Below, one piece after another: positions 45,140 to 55,995 of a stretch of DNA of 64,000 nt (positions are counted from its first letter, which is position 1; the number at the start of each line of letters is the position of its first letter). The stretch is from Oikopleura dioica (lineage: Eukaryota; Chordata; Appendicularia; Copelata; Oikopleuridae). Where the stretch lies: contig OU015568.1 in NCBI GenBank assembly GCA_907165135.1, forward strand, positions 8,936,501-9,000,500, in the 5' to 3' direction. A program made the position numbers and the translations under genes. The notes beneath the pieces are model-generated. The model searched no databases and was not told where the DNA came from. It saw only the letters and a list, made by a program, of their open reading frames with translations.

Positions 45140-47552
45140 ATGAGATACGTCGTCGCCCTGGATGTTGGAACCAGAGTTGGTAAAAAAGTATACTTCTCCT
45201 CGCCCTTCAAAAATCTGCAGGGCGCCCTTCATTCTTGAAGGGCGGTGAAGTGTACTTCACGCGCCCTTCAAAGCCCTGAAGTATACTTTAGCTATCGGTT
45301 CATCTTCAACAATCAGCGTGATTTAAATCATGGCGCCTGAGAGCCAATAAGCGCAAAATTTGAAAACATTCTGGCGGATGGATTCTGATGGCCGACAGAA
45401 CCAAGTTAAAGTAGAGTGAAGGGCGGAAGGGCGGCTGAAGTAGAGGAAGGGCGGAAGTACACTTCACGCCCTTCAACGCCCTGCAACGCCCTGAAGTATA
45501 CTTCATGAAGTATACTTCATTCTGAAGGGCGAGTGAAGTATACTTTTTTACCAACTCTGGTTGGAACAACTTCAGTGCGCTCGGTCGTCTATGACAGCGA
45601 CGGCAAAAAGCACGCTTCCTTCACCGACAAAGTCATTGTCCTTGTGCCGGAACCAGGAGCGTCGGAAATCGACCCAGAGCAGCTCTGGAACGCGATAAGA
45701 AATGTGATCAAAAGTGCTGTTGATTGGGCAAAAGAGCAGAAAATCAAGCTCGAAGGAATCGGAATGTCGCTGCAAAGAAACACGGGAACTTTTTGGGATC
45801 GAGAAAGTTTTAAACTTTGCCACAACTTCATTACATGGCAGGATGTACGGTGCAAAAGGATTGTCGACAGCATCAATTCTTCATACAGGTAAAGCTTCAT
45901 TATTCAACGAAATACGCCAGAACTTTGAATTTCGATGATGATAAAATAGAGTTTGGTTTCGCGACCCTTAGCAGAACAAAAATGTTGATCAGCTCTTGGC
46001 TGTCTGAGAAAATCTTGATCGAAAATTATATTTTTCAACGGTTTATTTACCCTCTCATGAATATATTTCCTTAGGTTGATGATGTTAAACAAATCTTCAT
46101 CCCTTCTTCACTTCTTTGCCAAGCCGTTTACGAGGAGATTCCTCGCTGGCGCTGTGGTCAAAACAAAGACAGGAATGACGGTACCTCGCTTGCTATGGCT
46201 CAGAGAGAAGCTGGGCATCAAGAAGGAAACGGAACAAGGCAGGATCGTTTGGGTAAGATCTCTACGTTCTTCTTTAGCCATTTAATCTTCTCTAGGGCTG
46301 TCTCGATTCATGGATCATTCGAAAAATGAACGCTGGCAACCTAAACGAGCACATTTCTGAAATCACTAATTCAACTGGCTCCGGTGTCTACGACCCCTTC
46401 ACCATCGGCTGGTCCCCAATCGTACTCGCTGTGATGGGCATTTCGGTCAATTGCCTTCCCCGCGTCGTACCGACTTGCGGCTCCCAATTCGGCAGATTCG
46501 AAGAGTTCGGACTTCCGATTCTCGCAATTGCTGGTGACACCAACGCTGCCATGTTCGGTGAAAGAATGATCAGTGTCGGCGATTGCAAGATCACGATGGG
46601 CACTGGCGCTTTCGTCGACCTCAACACCGGCTCTGAACCGTACCCCTCCGTCAAGGGCGCCTACCCGCTCGTCGGCTGGCAGCTCGAAGAAGGCGGTAAC
46701 ATCACCTACCTCGCAGAAGCCGACGACAACGCCTGTGGCGCCGCAGTAGAGTGGGGTGCGCGAAACGGCTTCTATCCTTCGCCAAAAGACTCCGAAGCCG
46801 TCGCCCGCGAGGTCAACCACACGGCAGGAGTTCACTTCATTCCTGCTCTCTGGGGACTGAGCTCGCCGATAAACGATCCAACCGCGAAATGCGCTTTGCT
46901 GGGGCTTGGACCGGACACTTCAAAGCATCACTGCGCCAGGGCGATTTTGAACTCTGTTGCTTTCAGATCTGTTCAGGTAAAAATTCACTCTTCTATCTGG
47001 TTATTTTGGCCCTGATTCGATTCACATTCCGATTTAGTGATGACAAAAAAGAGTTTGGTTTCGCGACCTTTAGCATTAATTTCTTTATGTTGATCAGCTC
47101 TTGGCTGTCTGAAAATCAAAATCTCAGAATTCACTACCCCAAATTTCTTTTTCATTCCCCGTTTTTATTTCTCCTTTTAGCTAGTGGAAACTCTGCACAG
47201 CGAGACTGAAATCGATCTACGCTCACTGACGATCGATGGCGGCGTTTCGAAAAACAACCTGATCTGTGAGAAGATCGCAACTTTGACGAACAAGCAGCTC
47301 CGTCGCCCGGTCGACGTCGAGGCCTCGGCCCGTGGCGCCGCTTACTTCGCCGGAATCAGCTGCGGCATTTGGAAGGAATCGACGCTGCCAGAGCCTGAAT
47401 TGAAGGACACTGTCGAACCGAGCTACAACGAGCGCGACTGGAGCGTCACAGAGTTTAGCCACTGGCAGGGGTCGATCAGAAGAGTCCTCAAATGGCAGCA
47501 ATTAGAGGCGGAAGCCGTTGATGACTGTCTCTCTGTCCATACAACCGATTAG
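45140..47552 (+). CDS. GK5: Glycerol kinase 5-like FGGY kinase
   Basis: Five exons (45140-45179, 45576-45888, 46075-46252, 46296-46976, 47181-47552) give 527 residues in phase (GK5 about 529). Landmarks: MRYVVALDVGT phosphate loop, SLQRNTGTFWD, HNFITWQDVR, AIAGDTNAAMFGE, TMGTGAFVDLNTG, LTIDGGVSKNNL. FGGY kinases phosphorylate polyols; GK5 acts on glycerol and is tied to lipid metabolism. Intron 1 is exactly the length of a hAT MITE plus its TSD and replaces the canonical DVGTTSVR by DVGTRVVR. Introns 2 and 4 carry paralogous C/D snoRNA-like units. Confidence 0.9.
45164..45567. mobile_element. hAT MITE inside GK5 exon, acting as an intron
   Basis: Element 45172-45559 (388 bp) is flanked by GTTGGAAC (45164-45171, 45560-45567). 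TIRs of about 37 bp begin CAGAGTTGGTAAAAAAGTAT at both ends. The left TIR supplies a donor (GAGTTG|GTAAAA, intron from 45180); the host exon just past the right TSD supplies the acceptor (AACTTCAG, ending 45575). Internal repeats of GAAGTATACTTC and GAAGGGCG words are present; no ORF. Confidence 0.88.
45929..46012 (+). ncRNA. C/D-box snoRNA-like unit in GK5 intron 2
   Basis: C box ATGATGA at 45935-45941, D box CTGA at 46004-46007, terminal stem TTTC/GAAA around them. The core GAGTTTGGTTTCGCGACC and the stretch TTGATCAGCTCTTGGCTGT just before the D box are shared with the unit in intron 4. The bases upstream of the D box (AGCTCTTGGCTG) would be the guide for 2'-O-methylation. The host intron is 186 nt, long for this genome. 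Target not determined. Confidence 0.65.
47031..47117 (+). ncRNA. C/D-box snoRNA-like unit in GK5 intron 4
   Basis: C box GTGATGA at 47037-47043, D box CTGA at 47109-47112, 5-bp terminal stem GATTT/AAATC directly abutting the boxes. It shares about 60 of 80 positions with the intron-2 unit, including the presumed guide before the D box. Host intron 204 nt. Confidence 0.68.
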
Positions 47553-47658
47553 CTCAAAAATTCTTTAATCTTTCTAAAACTTTAAATTTAATTTTAAAAA
47601 TTTATGAATCGACGTTCGCATTTATTCAGATAACTCAAGTCGGTTCAAACTAGCGACC

Positions 47659-48365
47659 ATGGTCAAGTTTATCAAGCCCGGAAAGGTCGTCATCCTCCTC
47701 GCTGGCCGATACGCCGGACGAAAGGCCCTCATTGTCAAACAACAGGACGATGGTAAGAACTTGTTTAGCATCAGTGATATTAATCTGGCAATTTAGGTGT
47801 CCAGGACCGACAATACGGCCACGCCCTCGTCGCCGGTATCGCCCGATACCCACGAAAAGTGACCAAGGACATGGGCAAGAAGCGCATCACCAAGCGATGC
47901 CGAATCAAGCCCTTTGTGAAGGTAGTTTGAGGCACCTTTTTCGAGAATGATCAGCTCTTCCTTAATTCCTGGGTTTCGGGAAATTCAAGCTTGAGTTTGA
48001 ATCGTACAAAAATCGAAAAACTGGGTGAAGTTTGACTCCTTTTTGAAAAAAAGAGGATGACGACTTGTGACCTCGCGGGCGACCGCTACCGACTTTCTTT
48101 CACAAAACTCAACCCTTCTCTTTTCAGGTCGTCAACTACAACCACCTTATGCCCACCCGATACTCCGTCGATGTTCCCCTCAACAAGTCTGTCGTCAACA
48201 AGGAGGGCATCAAGGTAGATTCCCTTTTAAACCCTTCACCTCTTCACCATTCGTTTTTAGGACAAGGCTGGCAAACGAAAGGCCATCGAGTCCGTCAAGC
48301 TCCAGTTCGAGGAACGATACAAGACCGGCAAGAACAAGTGGTTCTTCCAGAAGCTCCGATTCTAA
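47659..48365 (+). CDS. RPL27: Ribosomal protein eL27
   Basis: Four exons (47659-47752, 47797-47921, 48128-48214, 48261-48365) give exactly 136 residues, the universal eL27 length. The start [20 protein letters not shown], the [10 protein letters not shown] region and the end KWFFQKLRF are diagnostic. It is a component of the 60S subunit. It starts 106 bp after GK5 on the same strand; the gap has a strong acceptor-like CGCATTTATTCAG about 27 bp before the ATG, as expected for spliced-leader addition downstream in an operon. Intron 2 (206 nt, GTAGTT donor) is long and could also host a small RNA. Confidence 0.97.
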
Positions 48366-49060
48366 AGAGAAACTGCCACAAAAGTTCTTTTGTGTCTTGT
48401 ATAATTCTGTCGCAATAAATTCTGCTCGATAGAGAACTCCGCCCTTCTCATCCTTGAAAATTCCAAGCAAGCTTCAGCTAGAAAAGCCCATCCATTATCC
48501 TCATTCTTTTCCCCGCCAAAGCATCCTCGCTTCCAAAAGATCTCGTTCTACGAATGACACTCTTTCATCCTCCTCTTCTAGGGCATATTCTTTTCAGTAG
48601 CAGCTTCTTTTCCAAACGTGGCCGTCGCCTATTCCAGCTCGCGTTTCTATTTTTTCTTTCGTCCATCGCGACAGAGCTCGGTAGTGAAAGGGCCCTTTTG
48701 CCGGGGCTATTCATCGTGGAAATTGGCTCGTTCCTTCGTTTCTCAAAGCTGATTCGCCTTTGGGCGTTGTTCGTTGGCGCGCGCGCCCTATCGAATCGCG
48801 CCTTTACAGCCCCGCTACCAGACTAATCTACCACACTGCTTGGCGAGTACCACACTCCTCCAGGAGCTGATTGCCCTCCTCCGTCCCCAGCGCGCGGCCA
48901 TCGCTCCACGGCCTATCTCTCCCCGAGTTTCTTTCTGAGTTTTTTTTTCCAGTAAAAGTGACGCTTTCCTACAGTAAATACAGTCGGAAGAAAGAGAAAA
49001 ATTACGAGAAATTGCGAATAAATTATTGGGAAACGAATGGGACGAAAATAATGCGAAAAA
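48366..49060 (+). promoter_or_regulatory. RPL27 3' end and TBL1 upstream region
   Basis: AATAAA at 48414-48419 is the likely RPL27 polyA signal. The remaining 640 bp are pyrimidine-rich with no supported gene and lead to the TBL1 start. Confidence 0.45.
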
Positions 49061-51989
49061 ATGAGCGTTGGAAGTGACGAAATCAACTATTTGGTATACA
49101 GATATCTACAGGAGTCTGGATACATTCACTCCGCATATGTCTTCAAGGAGGAATCGAATGTCACACAAGCCTGTGTCAAAGGTGGAATTGTCCCTCCAGC
49201 GGCGCTAATAGGAATGGGATCAGAAAATGCCGGTTTCCGCGGCTTTTTTGCGCCGGTTTTCACCCCTGCTTTAGCTGAGAAGATGAAGTAGACCCTTGCC
49301 AACAAATAGGGAACAAGAAGGAAGTAGAAAATTAAGGGTATCGGGGCGAAAAACGAATCTCCCTCACAGACGCATCTTTTTGAAATTTCGATTTTAGTGT
49401 CAGCCAATCACTAGCTCGGATTTTGACTTCGATCGAAAATGAGCATGACGACCATTCCACTCAACGCGTCACTGGTTCTTCTTTCCTCACCGTTTTATTC
49501 TGTAATTTACAGAGCTCTTTTTCGCGTTTTTTCTCGAAGAAATAATTATTTTCGATAAGAAAAACTTCAAAATATTTGGTATTATTTCGTAAATACCTTT
49601 ATTTTCCACTTTAAAAAGCCCTAGCCAACGAAAAACAAGCCAAAGAACAGTGGTTACTGTAGAATTACAGTCGAAAACAAGCGAGTTCAGTCTTGTATAA
49701 TTTTAAAAACAAAAATTCTCCCCTGAGAATTGCGCTCGAACTTTCCAATTGGAACGAACCACTTTTGCGTTTCATCGAATTATCCGTTTTCGCCTCCTTT
49801 TCGCTGAAAAACGGACTGTTCATCCTAATCTCAATTTTTCGGATGATAAAAATTAAAGAGATTTTAGTTTCAACGCATTTTTTTTTTTGAATTTTATATT
49901 CTTAATGTTCAGTAAATTGAAATAATGACATATTATTATCATCGAATGATTCAAAATGACAATAAAAAATGCTTATCTAAATTCGTTACATTATAATTTT
50001 TTTATAAAAATTCTCGTTGCCGCTATTTTTCTATCCCTTTTGAACAGCGTTGTTGATGAAAGGTCTCCAGTATGTCGAGTCGGAAATAATGCTCAACGAA
50101 GACGGAAGCATAATAGAAGGCCGTTCTACAGAAGCACTGTCGCTGATTGACGCTTCCATGCCCGAAATCGTCATGGCAAGGCGGCAAGCGCTGCTCGAGC
50201 TCGTCGCCGAAGAAGAAAAAAAGTATGTCCTCTTCTTTTTTATTCATTGAGAATGAAAAAAGAACAATAAGCACGTGACGTAGCATCTGTCTATGTTGGC
50301 CGCTCAAATACTTAATATTTCTTTTGATGGATGCTACTAATTAGCTTTCTTCTTGAGAATAGTTTCGTCCAGAAATTCTTATTTTGATGATTATTATTTT
50401 TATTCAGAAAATTGGAAGAGCAAAAGTCTTTGGAGCTGAAACGTCAACGTGACGAGTCTTTGACAAGCGGAGGAAACGATTCGATTAAGAAAATCAAGGC
50501 CGAACAAAATGGAAACAACTACAATAGCAACGAGCCGAACAGGCTCCACAACTCGGTGCCAAATGGTGTACGCGCGCCGGCGAATCCTCCGCTGGAGCCG
50601 CTAACGGATGTTCTCATACCGCAGTCCAGGTATTTTCAGTCCCAAAAAACAGCTCTAAATGATTTTAAAGAGTGACGACACTGGCTGGTCACGAAAGCGA
50701 GGTCTTCATCTGTGCCTGGGCGCCCAATTCCGACCTGCTTGCCTCTGGTTCTGGAGATTCGACGGCTAGGATATGGAATTTAACCGTAAGCAGCACTTTG
50801 TCTCCAGAAATCAAGCAATGTTTCAGGACTCGAGTTCTTCCGTTGGCGATTCGATGGTGTTGAGACATACGAGGCGAGTTGATGCACGTGATCCAGCTCC
50901 GACTTTGGCGAACAAAGATGTGACTAGTTTAGATTGGAACAGGTACGTTACTGAAATAAAAATATTCTTCTTCGATCAAAAATAAATATAAATCTTCAAT
51001 TTGATTATATCACCAGATAAGCCCCTTATCTTCATTCGAAAATTCAGTACGGGCACTCAACTAGCGACAGGATCGTACGATGGGTACGCAAGAATATGGT
51101 CCACCGACGGGAAGCTCGTGAGCGACCTTCACGGCCACACGGGGCCAATCTTCGCCCTGAAATGGAATCGAAACGGGAAATACATCCTCTCGGCCGGTGT
51201 GGACAGAACGACGATCATTTGGGACGCGGCGAATGCAGAAGTCAAGCAGCAATTTCCATTTCACGAAGCGCCGGCGCTCGATGTCGATTGGAAGGACGAT
51301 ACGATATTTGCTTCATGCTCCACTGATAAGAAAATTCATGTTTGTCAGATGGGCAGAACGACGCCGGTTATCGTAAGTAATTTGTGAAGCAGCAAATAAG
51401 ATTTCTTTGTTTCTCACCTGAAACCGCCTTTGAACAATACTCTTTGCTTTCAAATCGTAAATTTTTCCTTCAGACATTCACTGGGCACGAGAACGAAGTC
51501 AACGCAATCAAATGGGATCCATCTGGTGAGCTTCTCGCTTCATGCTCAGACGACAAGACCTTGAAACTCTGGAAGACGAACTCGGAGAGGTACATCCACA
51601 ATCTCTGCGCGCATCAAAGTGAAATCTACACTATCAAATGGTCACCGTCAGGCGGCAACTCTCCGCTGCCCAATCAAGATCTCCTCCTCGCTTCAGCCTG
51701 CTTCGATTCCACCGTGCGTCTCTGGGACGTCGATAGCGGCACGTGTCTCCACAGATTAACCAAGCATGAAGAGCCAGTATACTCCGTGAGCTTCAGCCCG
51801 GACGGAAAATTACTCGCGTCTGGCTCCTTCGACAGATGGATTCACATTTGGTCGACGAATTCTGGCGAGTTGGTGCACTCGTATCGTGGCACAGGCGGCT
51901 TCTTCGAGATTTGCTGGAACTCGCGAGGCGATAAATTGGGCGCCAGTGGCTCGGATGGATCCGTCTGCGTGCTAGACTTGAGGAGATGA
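49061..51989 (+). CDS. TBL1: TBL1X/TBL1XR1 corepressor WD40 protein
   Basis: Seven exons (49061-49211, 50048-50222, 50408-50629, 50671-50785, 50827-50942, 51048-51372, 51474-51989) join to 539 residues. LisH at the start ([20 protein letters not shown]), F-box-like region ([22 protein letters not shown]), then eight WD40 repeats ([40 protein letters not shown] at the end). TBL1 tetramerises through LisH and is the exchange factor of NCoR/SMRT-HDAC3 complexes in the nucleus. Intron 1 (836 nt) is GA-AG: cutting at ATAG|GAATGG restores [17 protein letters not shown], matching the family without gap. Confidence 0.95.
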
Positions 51990-52567
51990 CACTTCCAGTC
52001 AGAAAAAGTGAAATCATAGAGGAGTACCGACACCTGAAACATCAACAAAGGAAAAAAGAAAAGTTCAAAACCGATTTCAGAGGATAAAACGATCGAAACG
52101 TAAATTATCATTACCACCATCATCCAGCTTTAGCAATACAACAATAACTTGTCACTGAAAAAAGAACCATCCCTCTCCCCGCAATTCAATTAAACGAATA
52201 AGATGTAGCTCATTCTCTGTCTCTCTCCCGTCCGCTTCAAGAAAATGAGAAGAAAATTGAATATATAAAGAGAAGCCCACCCATTCATAATCACAACATT
52301 TTACTACTATTCTTAATAGCAACCAATATTTCAAAAATTGTCCAACTTGATTAAGTTTTGTTTTCATTTAATTTTACTTTATACCCTTCTAACTACACTG
52401 CCACATCGCTGCCCTTTATTTCTTTCTTTGAAAACAGGTCTCAAAACTGTGTAAATACTCTTGGAACATGGTCAGGTCCAAGACAGGGTAAAAAACAATG
52501 AAAATAAATATAAAAAATATTAAAGCGTTCGTGTTGTTGCGTTTGTTCAATTGCCTTTTTCTTCAGC

Positions 52568-52974
52568 ATGGAAAGTTTTGCAGTGTTAGGGTCGGATTCA
52601 GAGGATGAAATGACTAATAAACCGGAGTATATTCAAGCATTGCGGGATGTGCAGACTTTTGACGGTAAATTTAAACTGCACTGAGCGAGAAAGAGCATCA
52701 TTTCCGTTATTCAGGAACGATAAGTTTGTCCGTGGCAGATCTTCCTCGCTTTCCTCCCGGACACAAGCCGATTCCCAACCCTCAACAGATACAAACAGCA
52801 ACTCCGTCGCCTAAAAACACTCCGACAATCCAGGCGAGCGAGAGCGGAAACTCTCGAAAGCTCTCGCACGAGAATCAGCCCAACAATCAGCTCAGTACCA
52901 ATCAGCCAAGTCAAATGCCAAAATCTGTCAGTAATAATACGACCCAGCCAGTAGTGCCAACTTCAACTGCATGA
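52568..52974 (+). CDS. Low-complexity protein with acidic N terminus, unidentified
   Basis: Two exons (52568-52664, 52715-52974) give 118 residues. The start is acidic (FAVLGSDSEDEM), followed by a short ordered-looking segment (YIQALRDVQTFDGTISLSVA then DLPRFPPGHKP) and an Asn/Gln/Pro/Ser-rich tail. No family recognised. It precedes RAD17 by 136 bp on the same strand, so the two may be co-transcribed. Confidence 0.6.
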
Positions 52975-53110
52975 AACAACCAGCCCTTCCGTAGTTTTCC
53001 TTTCTTTCAAACAATTCACCTATCAACTGATCTTGTTCTTTCCATATTCCTGAATTCAAGCTTTCTTTGAAATCCCTTTCTTCATTTTCGCGCTCTAGAA
53101 AGTCAAATGA

Positions 53111-55198
53111 ATGGCTCATAAACTCGTATCTTCTTCCGACTCAGAGGACCCGTTTGATGACGATGATGACATTTTCAATAACTCGGCAGAAATCGCCAAG
53201 CTCGATGCGGCTCTAGCCAAGAGCAAAGCCGAACGAGACGCTCAGACTTTCAAAGCTCCGCCGATACCGAAAGGGGTTCTCAAAAAGCGTGAGAACCAGC
53301 AAACCCGATCGACTTCAGATTCGCGAGATCCGCCAGCGAAAAAACGCAGAATCATCAAGTCCCGTCCAAAACCGCATCCTATCAGCGAAGAAGCACCGAT
53401 CCCTGTCAAAGAACTTGCGTGTACAAAAAAGAAGGCTGAAGAAATCCGATCGTGGCTGATTTCTGCATCAGTTGTAGGAAGCGGAAGCTCGACTCAGAAA
53501 GTATTGCTCGTTTCTGGTCCAAATGGTTGTGGAAAACTAACAGCTATAAAATCGGTCTGCCACGAAGAAAGAATCGATATCCAAGGAATGGCTCAAATAA
53601 AAGTATAACCGACTCCCATTTCGATTCAAATAATAAATTTGAATTACTAAAATGCCCCATTAAGCCATCATAAGAATATGTGTGTGCAGAAGATTCAAGT
53701 ACAGAGGAAGAAAACCTCTTCGACGTCTCCTACGCCGTCTTCCGTGACCCTTCAGCACGCGATTTCATGAGCTTTGTCTACCAAAGAACTCTCTTCCGCA
53801 GTGAAACTCGGAAACAACTGCTCGTCATTAAAGAACTGCCCTATTCGCTCGCAGAGAATCCACTAGAATTTGAGAAAATTGCAATAACGCTTCAAAAGGC
53901 CCACATCCCTACAATCATAATCACAAATACGCCCCGGCTGTATCCAAATTTGCTCGTCACATTCCGCCATGTACAGTTTTTAAAAGTTGCCGCGACGGCT
54001 ATGAAAAAAGTCTTGGGAAAATTCAAGAATTTGAGCACTAAGGACATAAAAGAAATCGTCGATGCAGCGGATGGAGATGTAAGACAGGCACTAAATATGG
54101 TCCATTTTAACTCGAGGTAAAAAAATATTTTGAAAACATGGTTGGCAGTGTCAAACTGACGTGTTAACTGTAAATGACTGTTCTTTTAGACGCGTAGCAG
54201 GAACAAACAAGGTCACTTGTGAGCAGGGCGATTCAAAGCTGCTCCTGTTTCGTGCGCTTGGCCGAATCCTCTACTCAAAAAGATTAGACACCCGGGAGCA
54301 GTCAAAGTTCAGGTAAAAATGTGACAAAAACAAAATTACACCTCGGCTAATCCGCTGTAATCCGCACGACCCCCTTGACCCGGAACAAATTTAGAGCTGG
54401 ATTAAAATTTTAAAATTCTCAAATTTAGAAATTTCTCGCTCGAACCGAGTCTTCAGCGGCGCGAACTACAGTATCCAGAGCCAGAAGCACAGTGCCTCAA
54501 TGCAGGATTCATGCCAAGTAGCTTCTCTGAGTTTTTGCATGAGAATCTGCCCAGATATATTCCAGGGGAGAATATGGAGCAATACAACCACTTTATGGAC
54601 GACTTTTCTTTCGGTAAAAATACTCATGCAAATCTCAAACAAATTAAACATAGCCGATCAGTTTTCTAAATTCATGGGCTACGGTAACGATCATTTGAAA
54701 AACTACGAAGCTGCTGTGTCTTGCCGCAGTCTGAGTTTCTGGAACCCCAATCCAGTCAAACCTTCTGGCTTCGGAACCGGAGCCCTGCATAAACCAGCAG
54801 CGATTGATCACAGAAAAAAAGCGCTAGAAAATCGAGCAAAGCTTTGCTCCCATCGATTAGTCAATTTTGATGGTTCCGTGGCGGATATAGCGGCGGATTC
54901 GCTCCCTGGACTGGCGAAAATCAAACCGCAAGCGCTGAAGACCATGTTTTTGGATGATATGGTTAGGTTTCCAATCAGAGCAGGAGCAAACTACAATAAG
55001 CTTCATGAAAATGATGTTGTAAAGTAATAAGTTCATCTGTAGAGAGCAATTTCACTCATTCAAAATTCTAGTGCGGACGATGAAATGGAAGTTAACGTAA
55101 CTCACGCAGAAAGAATTCAAGCAGCAAAAGAAAAAGAAGAGCGCGAGAAATACGAATGCGACGTTCAAATTGATGATACCGATGACTGGAACTTCTAA
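53111..55198 (+). CDS. RAD17: RAD17 checkpoint clamp loader subunit
   Basis: Six exons (53111-53585, 53675-54116, 54190-54312, 54429-54613, 54654-55023, 55072-55198) give 573 residues (human about 681). AAA+ landmarks: Walker A VSGPNGCGKLTAIKS, a Walker B-like LLVIKELP with the acid shifted as in RAD17, sensor region IIITNTPRL, DGDVRQALNMVHF, and LLLFRALGRILYSKR. RAD17 with RFC2-5 loads the 9-1-1 clamp at damaged DNA to activate ATR. The C terminus ends acidic (DDTDDWNF). Intron 1 (53586-53674) is GA-AG: CAAG|GAATGG gives ERIDIQEYV, in line with the family. Confidence 0.9.
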
Positions 55199-55323
55199 GA
55201 TTCCAAACTACTCATTTTTCATAAAACTACTGAAAAGTTTATTTTTTATTCAAACGATCCAAGCACATTTTTCATTTTTGTCAGCCTGTTGAATAGACAG
55301 TTCAAAATATATAAACATAATCG

Positions 55324-55459
55324 TCAAAGTATTGCTTTTATTCGATTCCGGATGACTGTAAATGCCTCTTTATGTTCCTCCAGAAATTTGGCTGTTCTTT
55401 CTTCTTTGTCAGGTTCATCAGCAGATACTTTCAGCAAAAGAGGGATGATGACAGGAAAG
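55324..55459 (-). CDS. Last exon of an unidentified minus-strand gene
   Basis: After a GTAAGTTTAG acceptor the minus strand reads FPVIIPLLLKVSADEPDKEE, RTAKFLEEHKEAF, TVIRNRIKAIL and stops at 55324. Codon usage and helical periodicity look like real protein. An upstream donor (CAG|GTAATG at 55520/55519) is phase-compatible, but the earlier exon(s) could not be fixed. The gene would be convergent with RAD17. Confidence 0.35.
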
Positions 55460-55995
55460 CTAAACTTACGAAATTTTATAATGTATATTCTAGAGGATTT
55501 TTATCGAAGAAAGCATTACCTGAAAACTCGGCAGGAATCTGAAAACTCTTTTTACATACATACGTATTTCCTCTCATTGGCCAAAGAGGCTGAAAAGGGA
55601 CCGGAAATGTAGTGTTCAGCTGTTATGAAACAGTGTGTATTTCTTGATCACTTTTCCTGGTAATCTTTTCCTGATCGCGTGTGATAGAACATTGATAATA
55701 ATCAGCAGCTGGTGTCTTAGTGTTGCGTCCCGCCGCGCCGGACCAACCGGTCACATCAAATAGACACTCTGCATTTGACATTGTCCCGTGACATTTTTGA
55801 ATATCCGTCAGCTGCCGATCCGGAGCAGCGTCAGCGTGTGTTGGCAGCTAGTTCTGTCGCCTTAGCACCATCCTGTGGCCAACTCGAGGCTCTATACATA
55901 TCTGGGCACGCGTCCTTGAGGTCATTCACAGCTCATTCACCTCCAGTCAAATCACTAAAAACCTTTTCCAAAGCAGAGATCAAACTTGAAACAAA

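Noticed and set aside
47922-48127. A third snoRNA in RPL27 intron 2
   Set aside because: It shares only the short word ATGATCAGCTCTT with the GK5 units and lacks ordered C and D boxes.
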